Positions 40,241 to 49,985 of a stretch of 64,000 bases of DNA are shown piece after piece. Source of the stretch: an uncultured Dehalococcoidia bacterium (GTDB taxonomy: Bacteria > Chloroflexota > Dehalococcoidia > Lucifugimonadales > CATOSD01). Location of the stretch: contig CATOSD010000002.1 in the NCBI GenBank assembly GCA_951812395.1, positions 1,230,442-1,294,441 on the forward strand, given 5' to 3'. The number at the start of each line of letters is the position of its first letter. The stretch's first letter is position 1. Made by a program: the position numbers and the translations under genes. The notes beneath the pieces were generated by a model. That model saw only the letters and a list, made by a program, of their open reading frames with translations, was not told the DNA's origin and ran no database searches.

Positions 40241-41733
40241 CATGCGCCGCTTCACGCAATCCACAATAGCCAGCCTAAACCCGATCAGCCACAACCGGCT
40301 CGAGGCTGCCTTCCCCTGGCTCCTCGCGCTGCTGGTCGTCGGCTACATCGCGTTCCACTGGTCCGACCCGGTGTCCCCGGCGCCGGACAGCGGCGGCTAC
40401 CTGAACTTCAGCGAACACCGGACCGCCGGCTACCCGCTCTTCCTCGGGGCGGTCGAGGCGCTCTTCGGCACGATGGACGCGGCGTTGAAAGTGCGGGTCG
40501 TGTTAGCGGCGTGAGCGTTCGCATTGCTGGCCTGAAGCGTCCGCCGCTCCTTTTGGTCACCCTTTTTCGCAATTGCGCCCGTTGTCGCGCTTATGCTGTA
40601 TACCCCCATCTCAAACCTGCACGGTTACATCCTCACCGAGTCAATCTCTGTCTCGCGGCCGTCCCTTATGATAGGGGCAATTGCGCCTTCGGCCCAATGC
40701 CCGACGTGGCAGTGGTTTGCAGTCGTGGCGTACGCTTACGGCCTTGCGATTGCGGTCCGGGAAGGACAAGCCTGCTGGTGGTCTGGCCGCCCCTCTTCTG
40801 GCTGATCTGGAGGCGTTGCGAAGGGAGGCGGCTGGTGCTGGTTGGGGCGGTCGTGGCGCCCATAGCGCTCTGCCTGGGGCTGAGAACGTGGTATGGCAGG
40901 CATACCACTATGCCTATCCTCGCCCCAGCCTCGCCGATAGGCACATGTTCTCCAAGGCGCTGTCGCTAGAGCTGAAGCCGTAACTTTCCGACCCGAAACT
41001 CGCCGGTATCGTCGCAATGGGCCGCGAGGTCATGGCCCCGGCCCACGCGCCAGTCGCCGGCGCGCCCAGCCTCTATGCCCGTGCCACACTGTTGGCGGAG
41101 TTCGAGGTCATCGGGCAACACGAGACCTATGGGAAGGTGTTCTCACCGGCAGTGAGAGCTGTGGCAGGCCGACGCGGACTCGAAGAGCATCGCCTCCTCG
41201 CGCAGATGGGACGCCCGGCCATGCTGTCCTCTCCCATCGCATGGATTGGGAACGGGCTGACTCACTACATCCGACTTTGGTCCCGTGCCTTCGTAACACC
41301 CGCGACTTTGGACGAGTTTCAATCGTACGTCGACGGAACTCAACGCAACGAGCTTTTCGAACGAATCTCGCCATTTCTTCAAGGTATCCTCCACGGTACC
41401 AGGCCGGGGTTCGTAGTCCGATATGCTCTGGGCATAGCCTTGGCGATCCTGCCCATTGCCGCTGTGATTGCGGTATGGCAGCGTATTCGCCAGCCGTGCC
41501 CCGACAGCAGATTGGTTGTTGCGGCAGTCGGCGGGTGGGCTGTCCATTCGCATCTCGTATTCATCGGACTGTTCGGCGTGATGGCCGGCCGCTACGCCGA
41601 TTCCATGGCGCCCATGATCGCAGTATCGGGAACGCTACTCATCCTATGGGCATTTGACCGTCTAGCCATCAAGATTTTGACGCCCAAGCTTCGCAATCCC
41701 TCTCCGAGCGAGGGAAACAACTCGCAAATCTAG
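40241..41733 (+). pseudogene. Decayed copy of the polytopic glycosyltransferase at 42269
   Basis: The sequence follows the downstream gene along its length (LEAAFPWLLALLVVGYIAFH at the start, RPAMLSSPIAW and later helices at the end). It has TGA at 40512-40514 where the intact copy has Ser (TCA), TGA at 40533-40535 where it has Trp (TGG), a frameshift near 40760, and TAA at 40981-40983. Two UGA codons here are nonsense mutations, not selenocysteine, since the paralogue residues are Ser and Trp. The last open part (41017-41733) could still be translated but would lack the N-terminal half. Confidence 0.9.
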
Positions 41734-42268
41734 TTGCTGTCTCACTTCAGCAGACACCGGTTCCAGCAGTCCCAACCGACAGCCCACCAGGCTGTCGCAC
41801 GTTCGATTTCGCTACTCACACTTGAACTGTCCGTACATCCGTGCTACTCTTCCTTGCATGACAGACCGACGTCGCCGGCAGTCTGACTAGGAGGCCCGGT
41901 ATGTGACCACTCCACGAACGTCTCAATTCTGTCACATTTCGGCGCTTTCATTGCCAGATTCGGCCCGGCGAGGTCCCCTGAAAGATTCAAACCGACACTG
42001 CCCCACCTATGAGGTGGAACAGAATAGCACAAAATGGCACATGTTTCGGCGAAATCCCCCTCTCGCGAAGGGCCCGCCGCCCACCGTCCACTGGCACTAC
42101 GGGTCGAACAGGACCGCCTTCTACACCTGAGAAGGCCTCAGTCGATTGACTCAGGCCAAAGTGGACTCCACACAAGAAGCTCCCTGCTCGCGATCCCCGC
42201 AAAGTAGCGCCTGGACTGCCAGTAGATGGTAGACTAACTTGGCTGATCAACCACTACTGGCTGAGCAT
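41734..42268 (+). other. Intergenic region, no gene seen
   Basis: I found no convincing frame on either strand. It contains CAGTAGATGGTAG just before the downstream gene and no strong promoter I can name. Confidence 0.4.
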
Positions 42269-43798
42269 ATGAGACAAGACTCTAACCGAGACATCCAAAA
42301 CCTGACCACAAGCGAAAACGGAGATTCGACAGACTCGAACACCAAGCAAGTGCGACGACCGCGCCTGGTCGCCGCCTTCCCCTGGCTGCTCGCACTGCTG
42401 GCGATCGGCTACATCGCGTTCCACTGGTCGGACCCGGTGAACCTGGCTCCGGACAGCGGCGGCTATCTGCAATTCAGCGAGCACCGGACCGCCGGCTATC
42501 CGATCTTCCTCAGGGCCGTCGAGGTCCTGTTCGGCACGACAGACGCGGCCCAGAAAGCACAGCTCGTAATCGCGGCGTCAGCGTTCGCCTTCCTAGGCTG
42601 GAGCGTCTACCACGCCTTTCGCTCCTCATTCTTCGCGTTGGTCCCAGTCGTGGCGCTGATGCTCTATCCCCGCATCGCCGACCTGCACGGCTACATCCTC
42701 ACCGAGTCCATTTTCATCTCACTGCTGTGCCTCGTGGTCGGGTGCATCGTGCTCTCCGCCCAGCGTCCATCGTGGCGGTGGTTTGCGCTCGCGGCGCTCG
42801 CCTGTGGCCTGGCGATAACAGTCCGGCCGGCCGCGCTGAGCCTGCTGGTGGTATGGCCGTTCCTGTTCTGGCTCACTTGGAGGCGCAGCGAAGGGCGACA
42901 CCTTGCGCTGGCCGCGGCGGTAGTCGCGCCCATCGTCCTCTGCATTCTGGCCGAGAGCGTGGTCTGGCACGCGTCCCACGATTCGGATTCGCGCCCCAAT
43001 CTCGCCGACAGGCACCTGCTCGCCAAGGCGCTAATAGTCGAGCCGGCGCCTTCACTTGCCGACCCCGAGCTTGCCGGAATCCTGGCCATGGGCCGCGAGG
43101 TCTTTGCGCCGGCAAGAGAGCTTGTCACCGGCGCGCCCAGCCACTATGCGCGCACGCGACTGCTCGTGGATTTCGAGGTTGCCGCTCAACACTCCACCTA
43201 CTCGCGCGTGTTCTCCCCTGCACTGCGAGATTTGGCAGCCCAGAGAGGAGAGGACGAGTACAGCCTGCTCGCACAGATCGGCAGGCCCGCCATGCTGTCC
43301 GCGCCTGTCGCCTGGACCAGGAACGCGCTCGCACACTACCTGGGCCTATGGTTCCCATACTGGGCCTACGTCAGCCCCACGATACTGCAAGAATACCAAG
43401 ACTACATCGAAAGCGTGGATCCCCAGGTATTGTTCGACGACAGTCCAATCTTTGGCTACAAGGAGCCGCCGGGGCCCCTACTGGCGTTTGCGGTCAGAAC
43501 GACGCTGGGGGCAGGACTGATTCTTACGGTGGTGGCAATAGCGCTGGCCGTGTGGCAACGATTCCGCGGCGAAACCCGAACGCCGGACGCCCGGCTGACA
43601 GTGGCCTCGGCGTCTGGCCTGGCGATCCACGCTCACTTTCTTCTCATTGGATTGACCGGCGTAGTGGCTACGCGGTACGCCGGGGCTATGGGACCGCTGC
43701 TGGCCATGTCCGGAACCCTGTTGGCCGCCTGGTTGTTTCATGAGTTGGCGTTCCCACACATGAACCGCCTGTTTGGTATATTAGTTCGGGGGCGGTAG
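42269..43798 (+). CDS. Polytopic glycosyltransferase of GT39/ArnT-like fold
   Basis: A 509-residue integral membrane protein with about 10 helices, as in lipid-sugar dependent glycosyltransferases (GT39/RgtA-D-like). An Asp in the first extracellular loop (APDSGGY, near residue 68) takes the place of the catalytic acid of this class, followed by SEHRTAGYPIFL. The ATG at 42269 fits the start of the decayed copy upstream; a TTG at 42239 is possible. It lies 6 nt before the GT2 gene, so both are likely co-expressed: the GT2 would make a polyprenyl-phosphate sugar and this enzyme would transfer the sugar outside. Acceptor unknown. Family call is from helix pattern and loop motif. Confidence 0.75.
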   Translation: MRQDSNRDIQNLTTSENGDSTDSNTKQVRRPRLVAAFPWLLALLAIGYIAFHWSDPVNLAPDSGGYLQFSEHRTAGYPIFLRAVEVLFGTTDAAQKAQLVIAASAFAFLGWSVYHAFRSSFFALVPVVALMLYPRIADLHGYILTESIFISLLCLVVGCIVLSAQRPSWRWFALAALACGLAITVRPAALSLLVVWPFLFWLTWRRSEGRHLALAAAVVAPIVLCILAESVVWHASHDSDSRPNLADRHLLAKALIVEPAPSLADPELAGILAMGREVFAPARELVTGAPSHYARTRLLVDFEVAAQHSTYSRVFSPALRDLAAQRGEDEYSLLAQIGRPAMLSAPVAWTRNALAHYLGLWFPYWAYVSPTILQEYQDYIESVDPQVLFDDSPIFGYKEPPGPLLAFAVRTTLGAGLILTVVAIALAVWQRFRGETRTPDARLTVASASGLAIHAHFLLIGLTGVVATRYAGAMGPLLAMSGTLLAAWLFHELAFPHMNRLFGILVRGR

Positions 43799-43804
43799 CG
43801 TGCT

Positions 43805-44866
43805 ATGACAGCTTGCTGCCTCCGTATTGCCGTGCTGTTGCCGTGCCTCGACGAGGAGGCCGCTATAGCCGGCGTAGTCAAGGCGTTCCGGCAGGCGCTG
43901 CCGAACGCGCAGGTCTACGTTTACGACAACGGTTCGACCGACGCCACGGCGGAGCGGGCGCTCGAGGCCGGTGCGGTGGTGAGGTCGGAGCCCCTGAGGG
44001 GCAAGGGCAACGTGGTTCGCCGCATGTTCGCGGACGTCGACGCGGATGTGTACATACTCGCCGATGGCGACGGCACCTACGACGCCTCTGCCGCGCCGGC
44101 CATGGTGGACAGGCTGATTGCCGGCAATCTGGACATGGTTGTGGGAGTCCGCGTCGAAGCTGAAGGCCAGGACGCCTACCGCCCGGGCCACGAGATGGGC
44201 AACGCTCTACTGAACCGGATGATCCGCGGACTGTTCGGCGGGGTCTTTACGGACATCAGCTCCGGCTACAGAGTCATGTCGCGCCGGCTTGTGAAGTCCT
44301 TCCCCGCCCTGTCGCAGCGGTTCGAGATCGAGCCGGAGCTGGCAGCCCACTGTGCTCACCTGCGTCTGCCCTGCGCCGAGATGCCCACTCGGTACGTCGA
44401 GCGCCCCGAAGGAAGCGAGAGCAAACTCAACACGTTGAAGGACGGCAGGAGAGCTTTGCTCACGATCGGTCTGCTCGTCAAGGAGTTCCGACCGTTCCAG
44501 TTCTTCACTGTGGTGGCCGCAACGCTATCGCTCGTGTCCCTCGTTCTGGCGGTTCCCATCGTCCTCACCTTCTGGGAAACGGGCCTGGTCCCCAGGCTGC
44601 CCACGGCAGTGCTGTGCGCCAGCCTGGCACTGGCGGCGATGGGCAGCTTTCTCAGCGGGATCATCCTGGACAGCGTGAACAGAGGCCGGCACGAGCTCAA
44701 GCGCATGGCCTACCTCTGCTACCCTCCGTTCGCGAGACCTGCCGCTCCCGCAACGGGCCGCCCTGAACCAGCGCCGGCGATTGCCAAGAGTCCCTTCCCC
44801 CTCACAGGGCTAACAGGGGTAGGCGTCCTTCCGATTATCCCTTCCCTCTCGCAGGGGGAAGGTTAG
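43805..44866 (+). CDS. GT2 polyprenyl-phosphate glycosyltransferase
   Basis: A 353-residue protein of the dolichol-phosphate mannose synthase type: nucleotide-sugar domain (about 1-230) with AVLLPCLDEE, YDNGSTDAT, a LADGDGTYD motif near residue 85 (DxD), and DISSGYRVMSRR, then two helices at about 235-260 and 265-290. The enzyme would transfer sugar from NDP-sugar to polyprenyl phosphate on the cytosolic face. The last 30 residues (about 320-353) read through a dispersed GC-rich repeat (44800-44876), an odd, low-conservation tail. It starts 6 nt after the GT39-like gene, so the two form an operon. Confidence 0.85.
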   Translation: MTACCLRIAVLLPCLDEEAAIAGVVKAFRQALPNAQVYVYDNGSTDATAERALEAGAVVRSEPLRGKGNVVRRMFADVDADVYILADGDGTYDASAAPAMVDRLIAGNLDMVVGVRVEAEGQDAYRPGHEMGNALLNRMIRGLFGGVFTDISSGYRVMSRRLVKSFPALSQRFEIEPELAAHCAHLRLPCAEMPTRYVERPEGSESKLNTLKDGRRALLTIGLLVKEFRPFQFFTVVAATLSLVSLVLAVPIVLTFWETGLVPRLPTAVLCASLALAAMGSFLSGIILDSVNRGRHELKRMAYLCYPPFARPAAPATGRPEPAPAIAKSPFPLTGLTGVGVLPIIPSLSQGEG

Positions 44867-44876
44867 GATGGGGGTG
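44800..44876 (+). repeat. Dispersed palindromic repeat inside the GT2 3' end
   Basis: The element contains CCCTTCCCTCTCGCAGGGGG and AAGGTTAGGATGGGGGTG. Similar sequences are seen at 19672-19710, 53228-53264, 55190-55285 and 63480-63503. It is a short intergenic repeat family, here overlapping the C-terminal codons of the GT2 gene. Confidence 0.75.
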
Positions 44877-44900
44877 CTGACCGGATTGTCGGATCAGCCC

Positions 44901-46391
44901 TTAATCGTTACCCGCCACGCCGGCCCTCTCGTCCGCCGTCGCCGTCTCTGGCTCGGCGCTCCTTTTGAATGCTGACGCGGCGGCCCCAATCAGTTGGAGA
45001 ACGGCCATCACCAGGAAGGCCGTTGTCAGACCAGTCATGAAGGAGCCCACCAACCTTGAGCCAGACTCCGCCTCGAGGACCGCGTCGATGTTCGGCTCGA
45101 ATCCCTGGCCCACCATAACCGCGGTCACGATGGACGCGGCTATGGCGATGCCGGTCACGTTGCCGGCGTTGCGGGAAAGGTTGACGAATGCCGCGACCAC
45201 GCCATGCCTTCTCGGGTCCGCGGCGCTGAAAATGGAAGCGGAGTTTGGAGACTGGAACAGGCCCGATCCGGCGCTGTGGAGCACTATGCCCACTAGCGCC
45301 ACAACGATAGAAGAGGACACGGTGATTGAGGCAAGCGCGAAGAGCCCGGCTGCCGAAAGCAGCAGCCCGACTACGTTGAACAGCCTCCATCCGTAACGGT
45401 CCGAGAGCCGCCCGCTCACCGGCCCCATCACGATCCTGCTCACAGCGTTCGGCAGCAGCACCAGGCCGACCAGCGCGGGCGTGTATCCGAGCGCGGCCTG
45501 CAGGTAGAACGGCAGCAGGAATCGCGCGGAGGTTATCCCCAGGAAGGACATGAAGTTGGTCGAGATTCCGATGGCGAACACCCTGCTCTTGAACAGGCCC
45601 AGGTCCAACATCGGCGAGGGAGCGCGGTTCTCCCACCAGATGAACGCCGTCAACAGCACGACGAACGCCAGCCCGGCCGCCACGATGGGCGGTGAACCCC
45701 ATCCCAGGCTCGCGCCGTTCGACACCGCAAGCAGGAACGTGACCAACACAGCCGTGGAGAGCGCCGCGCCCGGAAAGTCGTAAGACCGGTTGCGTGTGTC
45801 CTGCCTGAAGGCCTGGCCTCGGACAACCGCCACCACAACGATCATGGCCAAGATTCCCATCAGCACGTTAACGTAGAACAGCCAGCGCCAGTCCAGGGCG
45901 GTTATCAGGAAACCTCCGGCCACTGGGCCGAGAACCCCGCCCGTTCCGACTACGCTCGCGTGTGTGCCGATTCCCTTTCCGCGCTCCTCGGCCGGGAACA
46001 CCGACGTAATCATCGCCATGCCCGTGCCCTGCGTCATCGCCGCGCCGATTCCCTGCACAGCCTTGAAGGCTATGAGCATCAGAATGCTCTGCGAGCCGGC
46101 GGCCAGCAGCGCGGCTGCGGCGAAAATTGCCATGCCGGCGAGATACACGGTCTTGCGGCCGATAATGTCCGAGAGCCGGCCCATAGGGAGTATCAGCGCG
46201 CTGATGGCGAGTCCCTCTGCGACAACCACCCACTGCGCAGCGGACAGGTCGGCGTCGAAATGTTGCGCAATGGTGGGAAGCGCAACCGACATCCCGCCGT
46301 GATTGATGACCGACGTGAGTGTCCCAAAGGCCACCGCGGAGAACACCCACCACTTGTAGGCGGGTCTGTTGAATACTCCGGAAGCTAGCAC
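44901..46391 (-). CDS. MFS drug-exporter-type transporter (DHA2, 14 helices)
   Basis: A 496-residue permease of the EmrB/QacA type with about 14 helices. The loop 2-3 motif GRLSDIIGRKTVYLAG (near 70-85) and the motif C-like VVGTGGVLGPVAGGFL (about 145-160) mark a proton-coupled exporter. It begins with GTG 6 nt after the stop of the MFS gene at 46398, with GAGAGGA inside that gene as its ribosome site. The two are one operon. Substrate unknown. Confidence 0.88.
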   Translation of the reverse strand: MLASGVFNRPAYKWWVFSAVAFGTLTSVINHGGMSVALPTIAQHFDADLSAAQWVVVAEGLAISALILPMGRLSDIIGRKTVYLAGMAIFAAAALLAAGSQSILMLIAFKAVQGIGAAMTQGTGMAMITSVFPAEERGKGIGTHASVVGTGGVLGPVAGGFLITALDWRWLFYVNVLMGILAMIVVVAVVRGQAFRQDTRNRSYDFPGAALSTAVLVTFLLAVSNGASLGWGSPPIVAAGLAFVVLLTAFIWWENRAPSPMLDLGLFKSRVFAIGISTNFMSFLGITSARFLLPFYLQAALGYTPALVGLVLLPNAVSRIVMGPVSGRLSDRYGWRLFNVVGLLLSAAGLFALASITVSSSIVVALVGIVLHSAGSGLFQSPNSASIFSAADPRRHGVVAAFVNLSRNAGNVTGIAIAASIVTAVMVGQGFEPNIDAVLEAESGSRLVGSFMTGLTTAFLVMAVLQLIGAAASAFKRSAEPETATADERAGVAGND

Positions 46392-46397
46392 GACCGG

Positions 46398-47723
46398 CTA
46401 TTCCTCTCGCGCTGGGTTCATGTTCACTGTCGCCTTCTGCGATCGTGACGCCGATCCCGCACCGCGACCGACGCGCCTGGTGGGCGCGCGCGTGGAGAGA
46501 ACTAGCGCCGCGGCGAACGCCATGAGCGCCACTCCCGCCCACCACGCCGGATCGTAAGTCCCCCAGATGTCCCGCACGTACCCGGCGGCAGGAGCGCCCA
46601 GTCCCCCCACGACGAGATTTATGGGGTTGACGAGACCGCGAATGCTGCCCACACTCTCCCGACCATAGTAGTCTGCCCAGATGAAGTTCTGCAGGAACAT
46701 CATACCGCCGATGCCAAGGCCGAACAGCGCCATGGACGCGAACATCACCGGCAGATTGTTCGCGTAGATTGTCATAATGCTGGCGGCCGCCAGCATCAGG
46801 AAGCCGGCCGCTCCGAGCGTGCGCGCCGGAACGTGCCTCACCATCAGCCCGAAAGCGAAGGTGGTCACACCCGCGCACACGGCGTCGAGCGCCGTCGCGA
46901 ACGAGATGAGCGTCGGGTCGAGTCCCTTGTCCATGAAGTCGGCTATCCTGTGCAGAGCGACCGTGCCGGTGGCGAGCGACACGGAACTGAACACCACGAC
47001 CAGCTTCCACAGCGTGGCCGTGCGCACGGCTTCATACAGGCTCCAAGAGACCTCCTCCGGGGCCCCTCTCGATGCCCCCCGTTCGCGCAGCACGGGGTCC
47101 TGGCCTGTGACGCCGTCCGGCCGCAGTCCCATGTCCTCGGGCTGACGCCTCACGAATATAGCCGCGAGCGGAACGATCACGCCCATGCCGAGCACCGCCA
47201 ACATGATCCAGGCCTTGCCCCACCCGACCGAGTCAATCAGGTACTGGGTCAGCGGCACGAACAACAGCGCGCCCACCGGGATTCCGACCGACATGAACGC
47301 GATGGCCTTGCCGCGGTCCGCGACGAACCACTTGAGCACCGGAACCGAAGTCACCAGCGCGCCCGGGCCGCTCATGCCGACCAGCCCCATAACCGCAAAC
47401 AGGGCGACCAACTGCCAGGACTGGCCGATGTTGGCCAGTCCTATCATGGAGAATCCGGTCATCATGGCCGCGACAGGAAGCATCACGCGCGCGCCGAACC
47501 TGTCGAGAAGAATTCCGACTACCGGGCTGGTCACGGAGCTCGCACCCTGCCGGGCGGTGTGCGCCCAGCCGAACGCGGCGCGCCCGATGCCCAGGTCGTC
47601 GCCCATGGGCTTGATGAACAGGCCGAAGTTGAGCGACCCCATCGCCATGCTCACAGCGCCGGTCGCCGCCATGACCCATACGATCACCCAGCCGTAGTAG
47701 AGCCGGCGGGGCCTATGCTTCAT
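46398..47723 (-). CDS. MFS transporter (OFA/monocarboxylate-like)
   Basis: A 441-residue 12-helix permease. The start RLYYGWVIVWVMAATGAVSM and the motif GILLDRFGARVMLP (near 80) resemble OFA and monocarboxylate-porter families, which move small organic acids. GGGGATGATAC precedes the ATG. It is divergent from the MFS gene at 47812, with only 88 nt between the start codons. The substrate cannot be assigned, but the neighbouring hydratase would suit an organic acid. Confidence 0.85.
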   Translation of the reverse strand: MKHRPRRLYYGWVIVWVMAATGAVSMAMGSLNFGLFIKPMGDDLGIGRAAFGWAHTARQGASSVTSPVVGILLDRFGARVMLPVAAMMTGFSMIGLANIGQSWQLVALFAVMGLVGMSGPGALVTSVPVLKWFVADRGKAIAFMSVGIPVGALLFVPLTQYLIDSVGWGKAWIMLAVLGMGVIVPLAAIFVRRQPEDMGLRPDGVTGQDPVLRERGASRGAPEEVSWSLYEAVRTATLWKLVVVFSSVSLATGTVALHRIADFMDKGLDPTLISFATALDAVCAGVTTFAFGLMVRHVPARTLGAAGFLMLAAASIMTIYANNLPVMFASMALFGLGIGGMMFLQNFIWADYYGRESVGSIRGLVNPINLVVGGLGAPAAGYVRDIWGTYDPAWWAGVALMAFAAALVLSTRAPTRRVGRGAGSASRSQKATVNMNPAREE

Positions 47724-47811
47724 GTATCATCCCCGTTATCCTCTCTCAAAGGCGTTGGCGCTCATTGAGACTAGCATGTTATCAGGTATTATTGCGGCTG
47801 GTAGGAAAGGC

Positions 47812-49107
47812 ATGGAAGGTCGCGCATTGGGTGTGCGAATGAGGTTGATTGTCCCCGCCGGGATGGTGTTCGCGGTAGCCCCGATTGCCGCGGTCATCAT
47901 GGGCGACTCGCTGATGTACGTCGTGCTGCCGGTGGCGGCGGACGATTTCGGCGTGAGCGACCGGCTCGGTCTTGCGGCCTCGTTCTGGATTGGACTCGCA
48001 CTCAGCATCAATCGTTTCATTCGTCTCCTCAGCAACGCCGCCGCCGCCTCAGTCTACCAGCGGTTCGGAGTACGCTGGCCTTTTGCCGCTTCCATCGCCG
48101 CCGGCGCCCTGACGACGCTCGCGTGTGGCCTTGGCAGGGGCCTAGCGCCGTTGTTGCTGGCCCGCGCCTTTTGGGGGATTTCGTACTCCTTCATGCGGCT
48201 TGCCGCGCACCTGATGGCGTTTGGAGTCGGCGCCTCAAACATCCGGGGCAGGCTGATGGGCTTCTTCAACTCCGGGCAGCGACTCGGTAGCCTGATAGCG
48301 GTCACAGCCGGTGCGCTGCTGTTCCAAGCGACGTCCAGGGAGGTGACTTTCGCCGCGCTCGCCGCTGTCGGGATTCTCGGAGTGATCGCGGCAGTCTTGG
48401 TTCCCGACCTCAGGCCCGGTCGCATGGCTACAGGCCGAAGAGGACTCCGAGGCGGCTTCGGTCTCTGGAACATTGCCGTGTCAAGGCTCCCGGATGATAG
48501 CCACGTACTGAGATTTCCTCTTCTCTCCATCAGCCTGATGCGCTTCGCCACGGCGTTCGCGGCCAACGGTCTCGCCATTGCTACTGTGGCCCCCTACCTT
48601 GCCGAGATCGCCGGCGAGGACGAGACAGTGTTGGGTGGAGCACTCACCGTCGTGACACTTTCCGGCCTCCTGGTCGGATTCAGGTGGTTTTCCGATCTTG
48701 GCCTTGGAGTGCCGTTGGGGCACGTCTCCGACCGCATCGGCAGACGGTTGTCAATCGCGATTGGAATGGCCTGGATGGTCGCTCCCCTGTCCCTGATTGC
48801 CACGCTCGACACCGACGGCGCCGCGGTCGTTGCGCTGCCGGTGCTGTTCATCGCCGCCGTGGGCGTGAACACGGCGCTTGACGCGGCCGTGGGTGAGACG
48901 GCGCCTACCGCTGCACGCGCCTCAGCAATGGGCAGGTACTCCACCTGGCAGGATCTGGGTTCGGCCCTGGGCCCGTTCGCCGGCTTCCTGATCGCGGCGA
49001 GAATCGGCTTTCAGGGTGGTTTCCTGATCGCAGCCGCGTTGCTTGCGGCATCTTGGGCGCTGTACGTGATCGCCGTCGGCAGCCCGCTGCGGCAGGGGGC
49101 GCGCTGA
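47812..49107 (+). CDS. MFS transporter
   Basis: A 431-residue permease with about 12 helices. The frame is open from 47722, but ATG 47812 has GTAGGAAAGGC just upstream, and earlier codons overlap the promoter region of the divergent gene, so 47812 is chosen. It has LGHVSDRIGRRLSIAIGM (near 300-315) as loop motif. It is followed at 43 nt by the hydratase gene, so the two are probably one operon. Substrate unknown. Confidence 0.85.
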   Translation: MEGRALGVRMRLIVPAGMVFAVAPIAAVIMGDSLMYVVLPVAADDFGVSDRLGLAASFWIGLALSINRFIRLLSNAAAASVYQRFGVRWPFAASIAAGALTTLACGLGRGLAPLLLARAFWGISYSFMRLAAHLMAFGVGASNIRGRLMGFFNSGQRLGSLIAVTAGALLFQATSREVTFAALAAVGILGVIAAVLVPDLRPGRMATGRRGLRGGFGLWNIAVSRLPDDSHVLRFPLLSISLMRFATAFAANGLAIATVAPYLAEIAGEDETVLGGALTVVTLSGLLVGFRWFSDLGLGVPLGHVSDRIGRRLSIAIGMAWMVAPLSLIATLDTDGAAVVALPVLFIAAVGVNTALDAAVGETAPTAARASAMGRYSTWQDLGSALGPFAGFLIAARIGFQGGFLIAAALLAASWALYVIAVGSPLRQGAR

Positions 49108-49150
49108 TGGAATGCGAAGTATGTGACGGACCCTTTGAGGAGATAGAGCC

Positions 49151-49942
49151 ATGACCAGATCCATGGAGAGTCTGGCCGAGAAGCTCTGGCGTGCCCGCAC
49201 ATGGGGCGGCCAGGCGCCGGTCGAGGCCGCGGACGGGCTTGCGACGGTGGAAGACGCCTACCGCGTCCAACGCAAGATAGAGGCACGGTCGTCCATGTCG
49301 CGCTTCGGCTGGAAGGTCGGCGCAACCAGCGAGGCCGCGCAGCAAAGCCTCGACTCCGACGGGCCGGTTTCGGCCCCGATGCACACCCCGTTCTGCTTCG
49401 AGAGCCCGGCGTCAGTCACCGTCTTCCCTGGACAGAGCGCCAGCGTCGAGTGCGAGTTCGCGTTCCGTTTCAGCCACAACCTGCCGCCCCGGACCGTGGC
49501 GTACTGCTTGGACGAGGTCCTTGAGGCCGTAGGAGGCTTGCTTCCCGCGATTGAGGTCGTCGGTGGACGCTTCGAGGACGGCCTTGGCCGAATTGGGCAG
49601 CAGCGGTTGATCGCGGATATGTCGGCGCACACCGCATTCGTCTACGGCCAGGAAAGGTACGACTGGCGCGCGACAGACGCAAAGTCCCATGGCGTCAGCC
49701 TGTACAGAAACGGAGGAGCGGTGCGGCATGGAGTTGGATCAAATGCACTCGGAGACCCGCTGTTGGTCCTGCACTGGATCGCAAATCACCTCTCCCTCAG
49801 GGGCGAGAGCATCGAGGCGGGCCAGGTCGTTACAACCGGCACCTGCACCGGAATCACGCCAGTGACTCACGCCGACCAGTTCGTCGCCGATTTCAGGACG
49901 CTCGGACAGGTGGAGGTTACGATAGCAGAGCAGCCTACTTGA
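49151..49942 (+). CDS. 2-keto-4-pentenoate hydratase-like enzyme (MhpD/FAH fold)
   Basis: A 263-residue member of the fumarylacetoacetase-like fold, closest in look to MhpD-type hydratases that add water to 2-hydroxy-dienoates in meta-cleavage pathways. Visible features are SRFGWKVGATSEAAQ near 49-63, a metal-ligand pair VECEFAFRF near 97-105, LPAIEVVGGRF near 128-138, and VVTTGTCTGITPV near 228-240. The start has GAGGAGATAGAGCC upstream. Cytosolic. It follows an MFS gene and precedes a convergent MFS gene. No ring-cleavage dioxygenase is nearby, so its pathway role is open. Confidence 0.82.
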   Translation: MTRSMESLAEKLWRARTWGGQAPVEAADGLATVEDAYRVQRKIEARSSMSRFGWKVGATSEAAQQSLDSDGPVSAPMHTPFCFESPASVTVFPGQSASVECEFAFRFSHNLPPRTVAYCLDEVLEAVGGLLPAIEVVGGRFEDGLGRIGQQRLIADMSAHTAFVYGQERYDWRATDAKSHGVSLYRNGGAVRHGVGSNALGDPLLVLHWIANHLSLRGESIEAGQVVTTGTCTGITPVTHADQFVADFRTLGQVEVTIAEQPT

Positions 49943-49985
49943 GCTGAAATCACGGGCGCCGACAGCCGGTGCACAGTCGCACTTG

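Noticed and set aside
40512-40535. Two in-frame UGA codons in the first membrane glycosyltransferase as selenocysteine
   Set aside because: The intact paralogue has Ser and Trp there, and a frameshift and TAA follow, so it is decay.
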